Origin: an uncultured Phascolarctobacterium sp.
Lineage (GTDB): Bacteria; Bacillota; Negativicutes; Acidaminococcales; Acidaminococcaceae
DNA: 22,756 nucleotides
Direction: 5' to 3'
Assembly (NCBI GenBank): GCA_900547415.1
Contig: URGS01000029.1
Span: 1 to 22,756 of the forward strand
This document shows, in pieces, positions 14,680 through 22,702 of the stretch. A program made the position numbers and the translations under genes. The stretch's first letter is position 1. Every line of letters begins with the position of its first letter. Under the pieces are notes generated by a model. It had not been told where the DNA came from. It did not search any database and saw only the letters and a list, made by a program, of their open reading frames with translations.

Positions 14680-16041
14680 ATGACTGAGCAAAAGTCCGTT
14701 ATGGTTTATGGCGCCGGCATTAGCGGGCGTGGTGCTGCGGAGGTTTTAGCCCAGCACGGAAAACGAGTATACATATATAATGATACAGATTGTCAGCTTG
14801 ATGCTGCATTAGTGCAGCAGCTTGAGGCTGTTGGTGGTGGCTTTGTTTGCGGTGCAGAGGCTTTTGGTAAGCTTCTGCCGCAGACGGAGCTTATTGTGCT
14901 TTCACCAGGTGTTCCTGCAGATGCAGAAAATGTGCTGCTGGCTGAGAAAAAAGGTATTGAGGTTATTAGTGAGGTAGAGCTTGGTTACCGTTTGTTTGGC
15001 GGTCATATTGCTGCTATCACAGGCACTAATGGCAAAACAACTACTACAACTCTTGTTGGTGAAATGCTGAAGCGTCTTGATGTACCTTCTGCAGTAGGCG
15101 GCAATATTGGTTTGGCGCTTTCTAAAGAGGTGGAGCAGCTGTCTGAAAATGGCTGGCTGGCTGCGGAGCTGTCCAGCTTTCAGCTGGAAAAGGTGCAGAG
15201 CTTCTGTCCTGATATTGCAGTAGTGCTGAACCTTACTCCGGACCATATGGAAAGACATCACACTATGGAAGCCTATGGTAACGCCAAAAAGCGTATTTTT
15301 ACCCAACAGGGTCCTGAGCAGGTAACTGTTTTGAACTACGATGATCCTGAGGTACGTGGCTGGGCTGCTGAAAGCAAGGGACAGATTTGCTTTTTCAGCA
15401 GAAAAGCTGCCTTGGAGCAGGGCGTTTTTATGCAAAACGGCGATTTTGTGATAAAATGGAAAGACGAGGCCTTTAAGGTTTGCAATATTAAGGAAATGCA
15501 TCTTTTTGGCGGTCATAACGAGGAAAATGTCCTGGCTGCCATTGCCTGTGGCTTCTTTGCAGGCGTAAGCATTGAAGATATGGCTGATGTTCTGCGTAAT
15601 TTCCGCAGCATTGAGCATCGTCTGGAGTACGTTGCTACTATTAAGGGTGTACCGTACTATAACGATTCCAAGGCTACAAATACTGATTCTACAATTAAGG
15701 CTCTTGAGGCTTTTGCAGATGGACACATCATTCTTTTGGCAGGTGGTCATGACAAAATGACTCCGTTGGAGCCTATGATGGAGGTTATCAAGTCCAAGGT
15801 TGATGTATTGATTTTATTAGGAGAGGCAAGGGAACGCTTTAATGAAGCTGCCATTGCCTGCGGTATTGAGCATATTGTTCTGGTTGACTCCTTTGAGGAA
15901 GCTGTCAATAAAGCTTATGAGCTGGCTGCTCCGCCGCAGGTTGTGCTCCTTTCACCCGCCTGCTCTTCCTTTGATATGTTTAAAAACTACCCAGAGCGTG
16001 GCCGTCGTTTTAAAAGCTTAGTTCACGGTCTTGCTGAGTAG
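14680..16041 (+). CDS. murD: MurD, UDP-MurNAc-L-Ala:D-Glu ligase
   Basis: This 453-aa Mur ligase carries an N-terminal Rossmann start (VMVYGAGISGRGAAEVL), VLSPGVP, the ATP loop GTNGKTT (115-121), GGNIGLAL, ELSSFQLE, NLTPDHMERH, and the C-terminal YNDSKATNTDST and LLAGGHDK motifs that separate MurD from its paralogues. It adds D-Glu to UDP-MurNAc-L-Ala. AGGAGG sits 7 bases before ATG 14680; the frame is open from 14638 but that upstream part lacks a ribosome site. The ftsW/spoVE gene that usually follows is missing, and murG comes 15 bases later. Confidence 0.97.
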   Translation: MTEQKSVMVYGAGISGRGAAEVLAQHGKRVYIYNDTDCQLDAALVQQLEAVGGGFVCGAEAFGKLLPQTELIVLSPGVPADAENVLLAEKKGIEVISEVELGYRLFGGHIAAITGTNGKTTTTTLVGEMLKRLDVPSAVGGNIGLALSKEVEQLSENGWLAAELSSFQLEKVQSFCPDIAVVLNLTPDHMERHHTMEAYGNAKKRIFTQQGPEQVTVLNYDDPEVRGWAAESKGQICFFSRKAALEQGVFMQNGDFVIKWKDEAFKVCNIKEMHLFGGHNEENVLAAIACGFFAGVSIEDMADVLRNFRSIEHRLEYVATIKGVPYYNDSKATNTDSTIKALEAFADGHIILLAGGHDKMTPLEPMMEVIKSKVDVLILLGEARERFNEAAIACGIEHIVLVDSFEEAVNKAYELAAPPQVVLLSPACSSFDMFKNYPERGRRFKSLVHGLAE

Positions 16042-16056
16042 GGAGGAGGAAAAATT

Positions 16057-17160
16057 GTGAAGGTTATTCTTTCCGGTGGCGGTACCGGAGGACATATTTA
16101 TCCTGCTCTGACCATTGCTGACAATATTAAGCTGCTTTGTCCAGAGGCAGAAATTATCTTTGTCGGTACAAAGGCTGGTTTGGAAAAGGATATCATACCT
16201 CGCTACGGTTATCCTTTGAAATTCATAGAGGTGGCAGGCTTTCGCCGCAGCTTGAGCTTTGATACTCTGCGCAGTGCAGGCAAGCTGTTCGAAGGTCTGT
16301 ATGATGCATATAAGATTATAAGCACCGAAAAGCCTGACCTTGTGATTGGCACAGGCGGCTACGTATGTGGTCCTGTTGTATTTACAGCAGCCTTGCAGGG
16401 GATTCCTACCTGTATTCAGGAGCAGAATGCTATGCCTGGCGTAACTAATAAAATACTTTCCCGTTTTGTCAAAAAGGTCTTTTTGGGCTATGAAGAAGCA
16501 GGAAAATATTTTAAGCATGGTGCGGAGCTGGTATTTACAGGCAATCCCATTCGTACAGAAATTTTAGAGCATAAGCGTGCAGAAGCATATAAAGAGCTGG
16601 GGCTGGACAGCAAGAAAAAGACTATTCTTGTTTCCGGCGGCAGCCGCGGTGCACGCAGTATTAATAACGCTATGGTGGAAGTTGAGCACGCTTTGTCCGG
16701 ACGCAGTGATGTGCAGGTTCTGCATGCAACAGGCGACGTAAACTTTGAGGCTCACATGAAGGCTCTTGCAGAAAAGGGAGATTTAGGCGAGAATATCGTC
16801 GTAAAGCCTTATTTGCATAATATGCCTGTAGCCTTGGCTGCAGCAGATTTAGCAGTATTCCGCGCCGGAGCTATTGGTCTGGCGGAGCTTATGGCCAAGG
16901 GAATTCCTTCTGTTTTGGTGCCATATCCATATGCAACTGCCAATCATCAGGAATTCAACGCCAGAGCTGTTGAGGCTCAAGGCGCTGCTCGTGTAATTTT
17001 GGATAAAGAGCTCAATGGTGAAATACTTATAGAGACTATTGAGCATTTGATGTTATATAATGATGAATTAGAAAAAATGACGTCCGCAGCTAAAGCTCTC
17101 GGCAAGCCTGAAGCGGCAGCCATGATTGCTAAACAGTCTCTTGCTTTAGTTAGGAAGTAG
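16057..17160 (+). CDS. murG: MurG, lipid II synthase (GlcNAc transferase)
   Basis: This 367-aa peripheral membrane GT-B glycosyltransferase moves GlcNAc from UDP-GlcNAc to lipid I. The N-terminal glycine loop SGGGTGGHIYPAL, the TGGYVCGP loop, IQEQNAMPG, SGGSRGARSIN, and the FRAGAIGLAELMAKGIPSV donor-binding region are all present. One notable change is FRAGAIGLAEL where many MurG proteins have SRAGA. It starts with GTG behind a strong GGAGGAGG. It follows murD directly, without the usual ftsW in between. Confidence 0.96.
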   Translation: MKVILSGGGTGGHIYPALTIADNIKLLCPEAEIIFVGTKAGLEKDIIPRYGYPLKFIEVAGFRRSLSFDTLRSAGKLFEGLYDAYKIISTEKPDLVIGTGGYVCGPVVFTAALQGIPTCIQEQNAMPGVTNKILSRFVKKVFLGYEEAGKYFKHGAELVFTGNPIRTEILEHKRAEAYKELGLDSKKKTILVSGGSRGARSINNAMVEVEHALSGRSDVQVLHATGDVNFEAHMKALAEKGDLGENIVVKPYLHNMPVALAAADLAVFRAGAIGLAELMAKGIPSVLVPYPYATANHQEFNARAVEAQGAARVILDKELNGEILIETIEHLMLYNDELEKMTSAAKALGKPEAAAMIAKQSLALVRK

Positions 17161-17174
17161 AGGGAGGTCCTCCT

Positions 17175-18563
17175 GTGATAGAAAACAAATTGGAAAATTT
17201 GCATAATATTCATTTTATAGGTATTGGCGGCGCAGGTATGAGCGCTTTGGCCTATGTTCTGATTAAACGCGGCTATGACGTAAGCGGTTCTGATATTAGT
17301 GCAGGTCATATGTCTGCTCGCCTGGCAGAAGAGGGCGCCATGGTATTTATGGGCCACGATGCCTGCCAAGTAAGCGATGCTGATGCAGTAGTTGTTTCTA
17401 CTGCAATCCATCGTGATAATGCGGAGCTGAAGGCTGCTCGTGAAAGAAATATTCCCGTTCTGCACCGCAGCGATGTGCTGGCAGCGCTTTTGAACCAAGC
17501 TGACGGCGTAGCTGTTGCCGGTGCTCATGGCAAGACCACTACCAGTGCCATGATTTCCTGCATTGCGGCAGAAAGCGGCATTGATCCTACTGTTATTATT
17601 GGCGGCGAGGTTAGTGTTTTAGGCGGCAATGCCCGCAATGGCCAAGGCAACTACCTTGTAGCAGAGGCTGACGAAAGCGATGGTTCCTTCCTGAAGCTGT
17701 ACCCCTGTCTGGCAGTGCTGACAAATATCGAGGATGATCATCTGGACCATTATGGTACTGAGGAAAATATATATGCTGCTTTTAAGCAGTTCTTAGGTAA
17801 TCTGCGTGAAGGCGGAAAAGCTGTGCTTTGCATCGACAACGAAAAGGTTCGCCGTTTGGCAGGTGAAATTGATAAGGAAGTCATTACCTACGGTCTGGAG
17901 GATTCTGCTGCTGATTATGTAGCTAAGGATATTACCTATGACGTGAACGGTACCACCTATAAGCTTTTCTATAAGGGTGAGTTTGTAACCGAGGTTCATC
18001 TTATTGTTCCTGGTCGTCATAATGTGCTTAATTCCTTAGGCGCCTTTGCTGCTGCAAGGGAAATGGGCATTGCAGTTGAAGCTATTCTGCCCAGCCTGGC
18101 AAAATTTGGCGGTGCTAAGCGTCGTTTTGAAACTAAGGGCAAGGTTAAGGGTATTTGGGTAGTTGACGATTATGCTCATCATCCGACTGAGATTGGCGTA
18201 ACTTTGAGCGCTGCTCGTCAAACCAAGCCTGAGCGTTTGATTTGCGTATTCCAGCCCCATCGTTACAGCCGCACCAAGCTGCTCTTTAATGAGTTCTGCG
18301 GCTGCTTTAAGGAATGCGATGAGCTGATTGTTACAGATATTTATGCAGCAAGTGAAGATCCGCTGCCTGGTATTAACAGTGCCAAGCTGGTGGAAGGTAT
18401 AGCTGCTGCAACTGGTCAAAAGGTACAATATATTCCCAGACTGCATAAGGCAGAGGAATATTTAGAGATTGAAGCCAAGCCAGGCGATTTGATTATGACA
18501 ATCGGCGCTGGCGATGTATTCAAAATTGGTGAAGAATTAGTAAGAGAATTGGAGCGAAAATAA
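17175..18563 (+). CDS. murC: MurC, UDP-MurNAc:L-Ala ligase
   Basis: The 462-aa length is normal for MurC, so it is not a MurC-MurB fusion. Motifs: HFIGIGGAGMSALA at the start, SGSD, the ATP loop GAHGKTTT (from G116), EADESDGSFL, NIEDDHLDHYG, DDYAHHPTEI and FQPHRYSRT. It adds L-Ala to UDP-MurNAc, the first peptide step. It uses a GTG start 8 bases after GGGAGG, and the ribosome site forms a short near-palindrome with CCTCCT. The stop is directly followed by the ddl start codon. Confidence 0.97.
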   Translation: MIENKLENLHNIHFIGIGGAGMSALAYVLIKRGYDVSGSDISAGHMSARLAEEGAMVFMGHDACQVSDADAVVVSTAIHRDNAELKAARERNIPVLHRSDVLAALLNQADGVAVAGAHGKTTTSAMISCIAAESGIDPTVIIGGEVSVLGGNARNGQGNYLVAEADESDGSFLKLYPCLAVLTNIEDDHLDHYGTEENIYAAFKQFLGNLREGGKAVLCIDNEKVRRLAGEIDKEVITYGLEDSAADYVAKDITYDVNGTTYKLFYKGEFVTEVHLIVPGRHNVLNSLGAFAAAREMGIAVEAILPSLAKFGGAKRRFETKGKVKGIWVVDDYAHHPTEIGVTLSAARQTKPERLICVFQPHRYSRTKLLFNEFCGCFKECDELIVTDIYAASEDPLPGINSAKLVEGIAAATGQKVQYIPRLHKAEEYLEIEAKPGDLIMTIGAGDVFKIGEELVRELERK

Positions 18564-19502
18564 ATGAATAAGCAGGATGTTGTTGCTGTAGTATTAGGTG
18601 GACCCTCATCCGAAGCAGAAATTTCTCGTGTAACCGGCGCTGCTATTGCCAACGCTCTGCGCGAAAAGGGCTACAATGCTCAGGAGGTTGAGCTGGAGCC
18701 TGCAAATTTGATTCCTACTCTGGAAAAAATGGGTGCTAAGGTTGTATTTAACGCAGTTCATGGTATGTATGGCGAAGACGGCCGTCTTCAAAGTATTTTG
18801 GAGGCAGCAGGTATGCCCTACACAGGCTGCGGCGTACTGGCCAGTGCAGTTGCTATGGATAAGGCTGCTACTAAAAGATTTTTGCAGTCTGCAAATATTT
18901 CTACTCCCCGCTGCCTGATTATTAACCACAGGGACGCTAAGGATCTGGATGCTGTTGAAGCAAAAATTTTGGAGCAATTTTCTATTCCTGTAGTTATTAA
19001 AGCAGCAACCCAAGGCTCCAGTATTGGCGTACATATTGTTAAGGATGCTAAGAACGTTAAGGAAGCAGTTAGTGATTGCTTCAAATATTCTGCTGATGTG
19101 CTTGTAGAAGAATGCATTAAGGGCAAGGAGCTGACTGTAGCAATGATGGAAGACGGCGACGAGATTCGCTGCCTGCCTGTAATCTGGATTGCTCCTCACT
19201 CCGGTGCCTATGATTTCCATTCCAAATATACCAAGGGTGCAACTGACTATCATTGTCCTGCTCCTTTGTCCGAGGAAGTAACTGCACATGTACAGAAGCT
19301 TGCTCTTGATACCTACAAGGTGCTGGGTCTCAGCGGTGTAGCACGTGTAGATGTGATGCTTGATGAAAATAATCAGGGCTATGTTCTGGAGGCTAATACT
19401 ATTCCTGGTATGACGGCTACCAGCCTTGTGCCTAAGGCAGCAGCTGCAGTTGGTATCAGCTTCCCCGAACTGTGCGAAAAGATTCTGCTCAGTGCTGAAT
19501 AA
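18564..19502 (+). CDS. ddl: Ddl, D-alanine-D-alanine ligase
   Basis: This 312-aa ATP-grasp enzyme shows LGGPSSEAEIS, HGMYGEDGRLQSILE, PYTGCGVLASAVAMDK, KAATQGSSIGV, EECIKGKELTV and EANTIPGMTATSLVP. The omega loop reads FHSKYTKGATDYHCPA; its Lys-Tyr pair is that of D-Ala-D-Ala ligases, not the VanA-type D-Ala-D-Lac enzymes, so no built-in vancomycin resistance is indicated by this gene. The ATG touches the murC stop, so translation is coupled. It supplies the dipeptide for MurF. The murB that often sits between murC and ddl is missing. Confidence 0.96.
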   Translation: MNKQDVVAVVLGGPSSEAEISRVTGAAIANALREKGYNAQEVELEPANLIPTLEKMGAKVVFNAVHGMYGEDGRLQSILEAAGMPYTGCGVLASAVAMDKAATKRFLQSANISTPRCLIINHRDAKDLDAVEAKILEQFSIPVVIKAATQGSSIGVHIVKDAKNVKEAVSDCFKYSADVLVEECIKGKELTVAMMEDGDEIRCLPVIWIAPHSGAYDFHSKYTKGATDYHCPAPLSEEVTAHVQKLALDTYKVLGLSGVARVDVMLDENNQGYVLEANTIPGMTATSLVPKAAAAVGISFPELCEKILLSAE

Positions 19503-19559
19503 TAGGCCTATAATATTGTGAATCGTTCCTGATATATTTTGATGAAGGAGGTGCAGTAC

Positions 19560-20345
19560 ATGCAGCCTATGATTGAACGATTGCATGCTGAACGCAGAAG
19601 ACGTCGCCTGCGTAAATTCTTCCTTTTGGTCTGTATTGTATTGGCCTGCTTTACCGTTAGATTTATTTGGAACTATATTCATAGTCCAAGCTTCGTTTTT
19701 GGCAGCATATCTATTAGAGGAACAAGCCAGCTGACAGAAGATGATGTTATCAGGATGGGAGGCAGTCAGCCTCCTCTGAATCTGTTCAATACCAGCCTGG
19801 GACGTATACGTGATGCTTTATCCCACGATGTACGCTTTCACAGTGCTGAGGTGAGCTATAAATTTCCTTCCCATATTCAGGTCGTAGTACAGGAGAGAGA
19901 GCCTGCACTTTATGTTTCCAACTCCTATCGCAGTTACTTTAAGGTGGATTACAATGGCGTAGTCCTAAGCGTAACAACAGGAATCCCTGATGCCAAGGCT
20001 CCCGTCCTTGTAGGAGAAAAATGTGGTAACTGGTACATTGGTGACCAGATCACTAATGACCATGTGCTGAAGATAATCAGCTTTATGAACTCTCTTGACG
20101 GCGAGGCTAGGGATAGGATTGCCGAAGTTGCCGTAGATGATAGACAGCATGTAAAGCTGAATATGCGTGGCAGTTTTCCTATACTTATGGGACATGTTGA
20201 TGAGCTTGCCGATAAGGGACAGATTTTTATGACTGTATTTAAAGAAATTAAGAATAAAAGTATTAATGCAGAATATATTGATTTGACATTTGCTAAGCCA
20301 TATATTAAGCTTATACCAAGTGATTCTAAAAATCATTCAGCTTAA
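19560..20345 (+). CDS. ftsQ: FtsQ/DivIB cell-division protein
   Basis: This 261-aa bitopic protein has a very basic cytoplasmic tail (ERRRRRLRK), a membrane helix at about 20-37, then a POTRA domain at about 47-115 (FGSISIRGTSQLTEDDVIRMG to PSHIQVVVQEREPALYV) and a beta domain starting FKVDYNGVVL. FtsQ holds FtsL and its partner at the septum. I chose ATG 19560 because AAGGAGGTG lies 8 bases before it; the frame is open from a TTG at 19539. The 57-base gap from ddl has a TATAAT at 19509 without a good -35. Confidence 0.92.
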   Translation: MQPMIERLHAERRRRRLRKFFLLVCIVLACFTVRFIWNYIHSPSFVFGSISIRGTSQLTEDDVIRMGGSQPPLNLFNTSLGRIRDALSHDVRFHSAEVSYKFPSHIQVVVQEREPALYVSNSYRSYFKVDYNGVVLSVTTGIPDAKAPVLVGEKCGNWYIGDQITNDHVLKIISFMNSLDGEARDRIAEVAVDDRQHVKLNMRGSFPILMGHVDELADKGQIFMTVFKEIKNKSINAEYIDLTFAKPYIKLIPSDSKNHSA

Positions 20346-20410
20346 ACAAGTTAAGCTGCAGCTTTAGTATAGGCTTATGCCTATGGTTGTAGGAATATGA
20401 GGGACTAAAA

Positions 20411-21118
20411 ATGAAACAAATCTTAACCATGGACGTAAAGGGCAAAATTCTGGTAGCCGCAGTTTTTATGGTTCTAGGCTTTATGCTGTCTGTACAGTAT
20501 AGAACCACAGAAATGCAGAAGACTATAAGATTAGAGAGAGTTGAGGATTTGTCTGAGCGTCTGAAGGTTATGGAATCAGAAAATAAAAAGCTCTTGGATG
20601 AGCTGGAGGCGCTGCGTAGACATGGCAGTGAACCGGCTGTAAAGTCAGAGCTGGAGCGTCTGCATATTATGGCAGGTGCGACAGATGTAACAGGACCTGG
20701 CATTGAGGTTGTCCTGGATGATAGCAATATTGCGAAAAAAACTAGAGAAAATCCCAATTTGTATATTATCCATGATGAAGATTTGATGCGAGTTTTAAAT
20801 GAGCTGCGTGCTGCAGGTGCTGAGGCCATTTCCATTAATGACCAGCGTATTGTGGCTATGAGCGAGATACGTTGTGCAGGACCTACTGTTTCTGTCAACA
20901 ATGTACGCAGTGCTCCGCCTTATGTCATTAAGGCTATAGGCCAGCCGGAGACCTTGATGAGTGCTTTGAGGATTCGCGGCGGCGTTGTAGAAACCTTTGA
21001 ATTTTGGGGCATACAGGTAAAAATGAAAAAAGAGGAAAAGGTATTCATTAAGGCATTGAAGATGCCGAGGATTCATGAATATGCTAAATCCGTTGAGCAG
21101 GAGGAGGGAAAACAATGA
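20411..21118 (+). CDS. DUF881 family membrane protein (YlxW/YlxX type)
   Basis: This 235-aa protein has one N-terminal membrane helix (about 11-28, ILVAAVFMVLGFMLSVQY), a coiled coil at about 35-75 (ERLKVMESENKKLLDELEAL), and an extracytoplasmic DUF881 domain: VTGPGIEVVLDDS, IIHDEDLMRVLNELRAAGAEAISIN, GPTVSVNN and PPYVIKAIG. Such genes stand beside sbp and ftsZ in many Firmicutes and Actinobacteria; the function is unproven but division-linked by context. Its end overlaps sbp by 4 bases (ATGA). Confidence 0.9.
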   Translation: MKQILTMDVKGKILVAAVFMVLGFMLSVQYRTTEMQKTIRLERVEDLSERLKVMESENKKLLDELEALRRHGSEPAVKSELERLHIMAGATDVTGPGIEVVLDDSNIAKKTRENPNLYIIHDEDLMRVLNELRAAGAEAISINDQRIVAMSEIRCAGPTVSVNNVRSAPPYVIKAIGQPETLMSALRIRGGVVETFEFWGIQVKMKKEEKVFIKALKMPRIHEYAKSVEQEEGKQ

Positions 21119-21447
21119 TTGCTTATGCTCTTGTTGGCTTGGTAATTGGTGTTACCGCTGGTATATATTCTCCCTTCACCGTTCCACCTGAATATGCACG
21201 TCTGCTGGCTGTTGCCGTAATGGCAGGTCTGGATGCTGTTCTTGGCGGTGTTCGTGCTTCTATGGATGGAAATTACGATACTGAAATATTTATTTCAGGC
21301 TTCTTTATCAATGGTTTTTTAGCAGCTTTTCTTTGCTATAGCAGCGACCTTATCGGTATAGATTTATATATGGTTGCTATACTGATTTTTGGTATGCGTA
21401 TATTTCAGAATTTGGCAATTATAAGACGTCTATATATGGGAAAATAA
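21115..21447 (+). CDS. sbp: Sbp small basic protein (DUF1290)
   Basis: This 110-aa polytopic membrane protein has three or four helices, with the DUF1290 landmarks GLVIGVTAGIYSPFTVPPEYARLLAVAVMAGLDAV split by a short loop, GGVRASMDGNYD, SGFFINGFLAAF, and GIDLYMVAILIFGMRIFQNLAIIRR. It starts within the DUF881 stop (ATGA), so the two are translationally coupled and probably work together. Role unknown; its conservation next to ftsZ suggests a septal membrane component. Confidence 0.92.
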   Translation: MIAYALVGLVIGVTAGIYSPFTVPPEYARLLAVAVMAGLDAVLGGVRASMDGNYDTEIFISGFFINGFLAAFLCYSSDLIGIDLYMVAILIFGMRIFQNLAIIRRLYMGK

Positions 21448-21450
21448 TTT

Positions 21451-21480
21451 TTGACACTAGCAGGAAATTTGCGATATACG
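21451..21480 (+). promoter_or_regulatory. Possible ftsZ promoter
   Basis: A perfect TTGACA is followed after 18 bases by TATACG. It lies right behind the sbp stop and about 90 bases before ftsZ. A second weaker pair (TTGAAG at 21481 with TTTACT at 21504) lies downstream. A separate ftsZ promoter would allow extra FtsZ synthesis. Confidence 0.5.
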
Positions 21481-21568
21481 TTGAAGTGTATATAGACAAC
21501 TTGTTTACTATTCCAATTATTAACAGCTATTAATAAAATAAAGCCCAAAACAAGGGGGACCGTGAAGT

Positions 21569-22651
21569 ATGTTTGATGATATCGAAACTACCTTTGATAA
21601 TTTAGCTAAAATCAAGGTTATTGGCGTTGGCGGTGGCGGCAACAACGCTGTTAACCGTATGATTACTGCAGGCGTGCAAGGCGTAGAGTTTATTGCTGCA
21701 AACTGTGATGCACAGGCACTGCTGCTTTCTAAGGCTGAAACAAAAATTCAAATTGGCGAAAAGCTTACTAAGGGATTAGGCGCAGGCGGCAATCCTGAGA
21801 TTGGTGAAAAGTCTGCTGAAGAATCTCGTGATATGATTATCGAAGCTCTGCGTGGCGCAGATATGGTATTTGTTACTGCTGGTATGGGCGGCGGTACCGG
21901 TACTGGTGCAGCTCACGTTGTTGCTGAATGTGCTAAAGAAATTGGTGCTCTGACTGTAGGCGTTGTAACAAAGCCCTTTGGCTTTGAAGGCAGACGTCGT
22001 ATGAATCAGGCTGAAAATGGTATTGTTAACCTGAAGGAAAAGGTTGATACCTTGATTACTATTCCTAATGACCGCTTGCTGCAGGTTATTGACCGTCGCA
22101 CCTCCATGCTGGATGCTTTCCGTATTGCCGATGACGTTCTGCGTCAAGGTGTTCAGGGTATTTCCAACCTGATTGTTGTGCCTGGTCTGATTAACGCTGA
22201 CTTTGCCGACGTTAAGACTATTATGACCAATGCAGGCAGTGCTCTGATGGGTATTGGTACTGCTAAGGGCGAAGGCGGCGCTAAGGCTGCTGCTGAAGCT
22301 GCTATCAAGAGTCCTCTGCTGGAGGCTTCTATTGAAGGTGCTCAAGGCGTTCTGTTCAACATTACCGGTGGCAAGGAACTGTCTCTGTTCGATGTAACCG
22401 AGGCTTCCAACATTATTACCGAAGCTGTTGATCCTAATGCTAACATTATCTTTGGTGCAGTAATTGATGAGTCTCTGGAGGACGAAATCCGCGTAACTGT
22501 TATTGCTACCGGATTTGAAAAACGTGCTCCCTATACAAAGGACGCTTCTGGTCATTCTGTAAGCACTAGTGCTAAGCATGACGGACCTCCGTCTCCCTTT
22601 AATCCTGTAAGACCTAGCGGCAACGAGATTCCGCCTTGGCTGCGCAGATAA
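21569..22651 (+). CDS. ftsZ: FtsZ, tubulin-like division GTPase
   Basis: This 360-aa cytoplasmic GTPase forms the Z ring. The N-terminal GTP site VIGVGGGGNNAVNRM, the tubulin signature GGGTGTG (107-113), RRMNQAENGI, NDRLLQV and the T7 loop INADFADVKTIM are intact. The variable linker is short (about 30 residues), and the end NEIPPWLRR is the conserved C-terminal peptide that binds membrane tethers such as FtsA, SepF or EzrA. The usual NTDAQ reads NCDAQ here. AGGGGG precedes the ATG. It is the last gene of the cluster, with a 121-base leader, and no ftsA lies upstream. Confidence 0.97.
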   Translation: MFDDIETTFDNLAKIKVIGVGGGGNNAVNRMITAGVQGVEFIAANCDAQALLLSKAETKIQIGEKLTKGLGAGGNPEIGEKSAEESRDMIIEALRGADMVFVTAGMGGGTGTGAAHVVAECAKEIGALTVGVVTKPFGFEGRRRMNQAENGIVNLKEKVDTLITIPNDRLLQVIDRRTSMLDAFRIADDVLRQGVQGISNLIVVPGLINADFADVKTIMTNAGSALMGIGTAKGEGGAKAAAEAAIKSPLLEASIEGAQGVLFNITGGKELSLFDVTEASNIITEAVDPNANIIFGAVIDESLEDEIRVTVIATGFEKRAPYTKDASGHSVSTSAKHDGPPSPFNPVRPSGNEIPPWLRR

Positions 22652-22666
22652 TTAAATAAGAGATTT

Positions 22667-22702
22667 AAATCCTGACTATCTTTGGATGGTCAGGATTTTT
22701 TT
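22667..22702 (+). terminator. Terminator at the end of the dcw cluster
   Basis: A 14-bp stem (AAATCCTGACTATC/GATGGTCAGGATTT, one G-U) with loop TTTG ends in seven T. The remaining 54 bases hold nothing recognisable. Confidence 0.92.

Noticed and set aside
14902..15750. 282-codon - strand frame opposite murD
   Set aside because: Same antisense effect over a clearly coding murD; no start signal or domain.
18564..19502. Vancomycin-resistance-type ligase instead of Ddl
   Set aside because: The omega loop has the Lys-Tyr pair (SKYT) of D-Ala-D-Ala ligases, not the His of VanA-type enzymes, and there are no van neighbours.
19509..19514. TATAAT in the ddl-ftsQ gap as a promoter
   Set aside because: The 17-base -35 position (TGCTCA) matches only three of six bases and there is no TGn extension.
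18606..19682. 358-codon open frame on the - strand opposite ddl and ftsQ
   Set aside because: No ribosome site and a Cys/His/Asn-rich, family-less product. Real genes here seldom use TTA, CTA and TCA, which keeps antisense frames open.
21776..22579. 267-codon - strand frame opposite ftsZ
   Set aside because: Shadow of the conserved ftsZ gene; product has no recognisable features.
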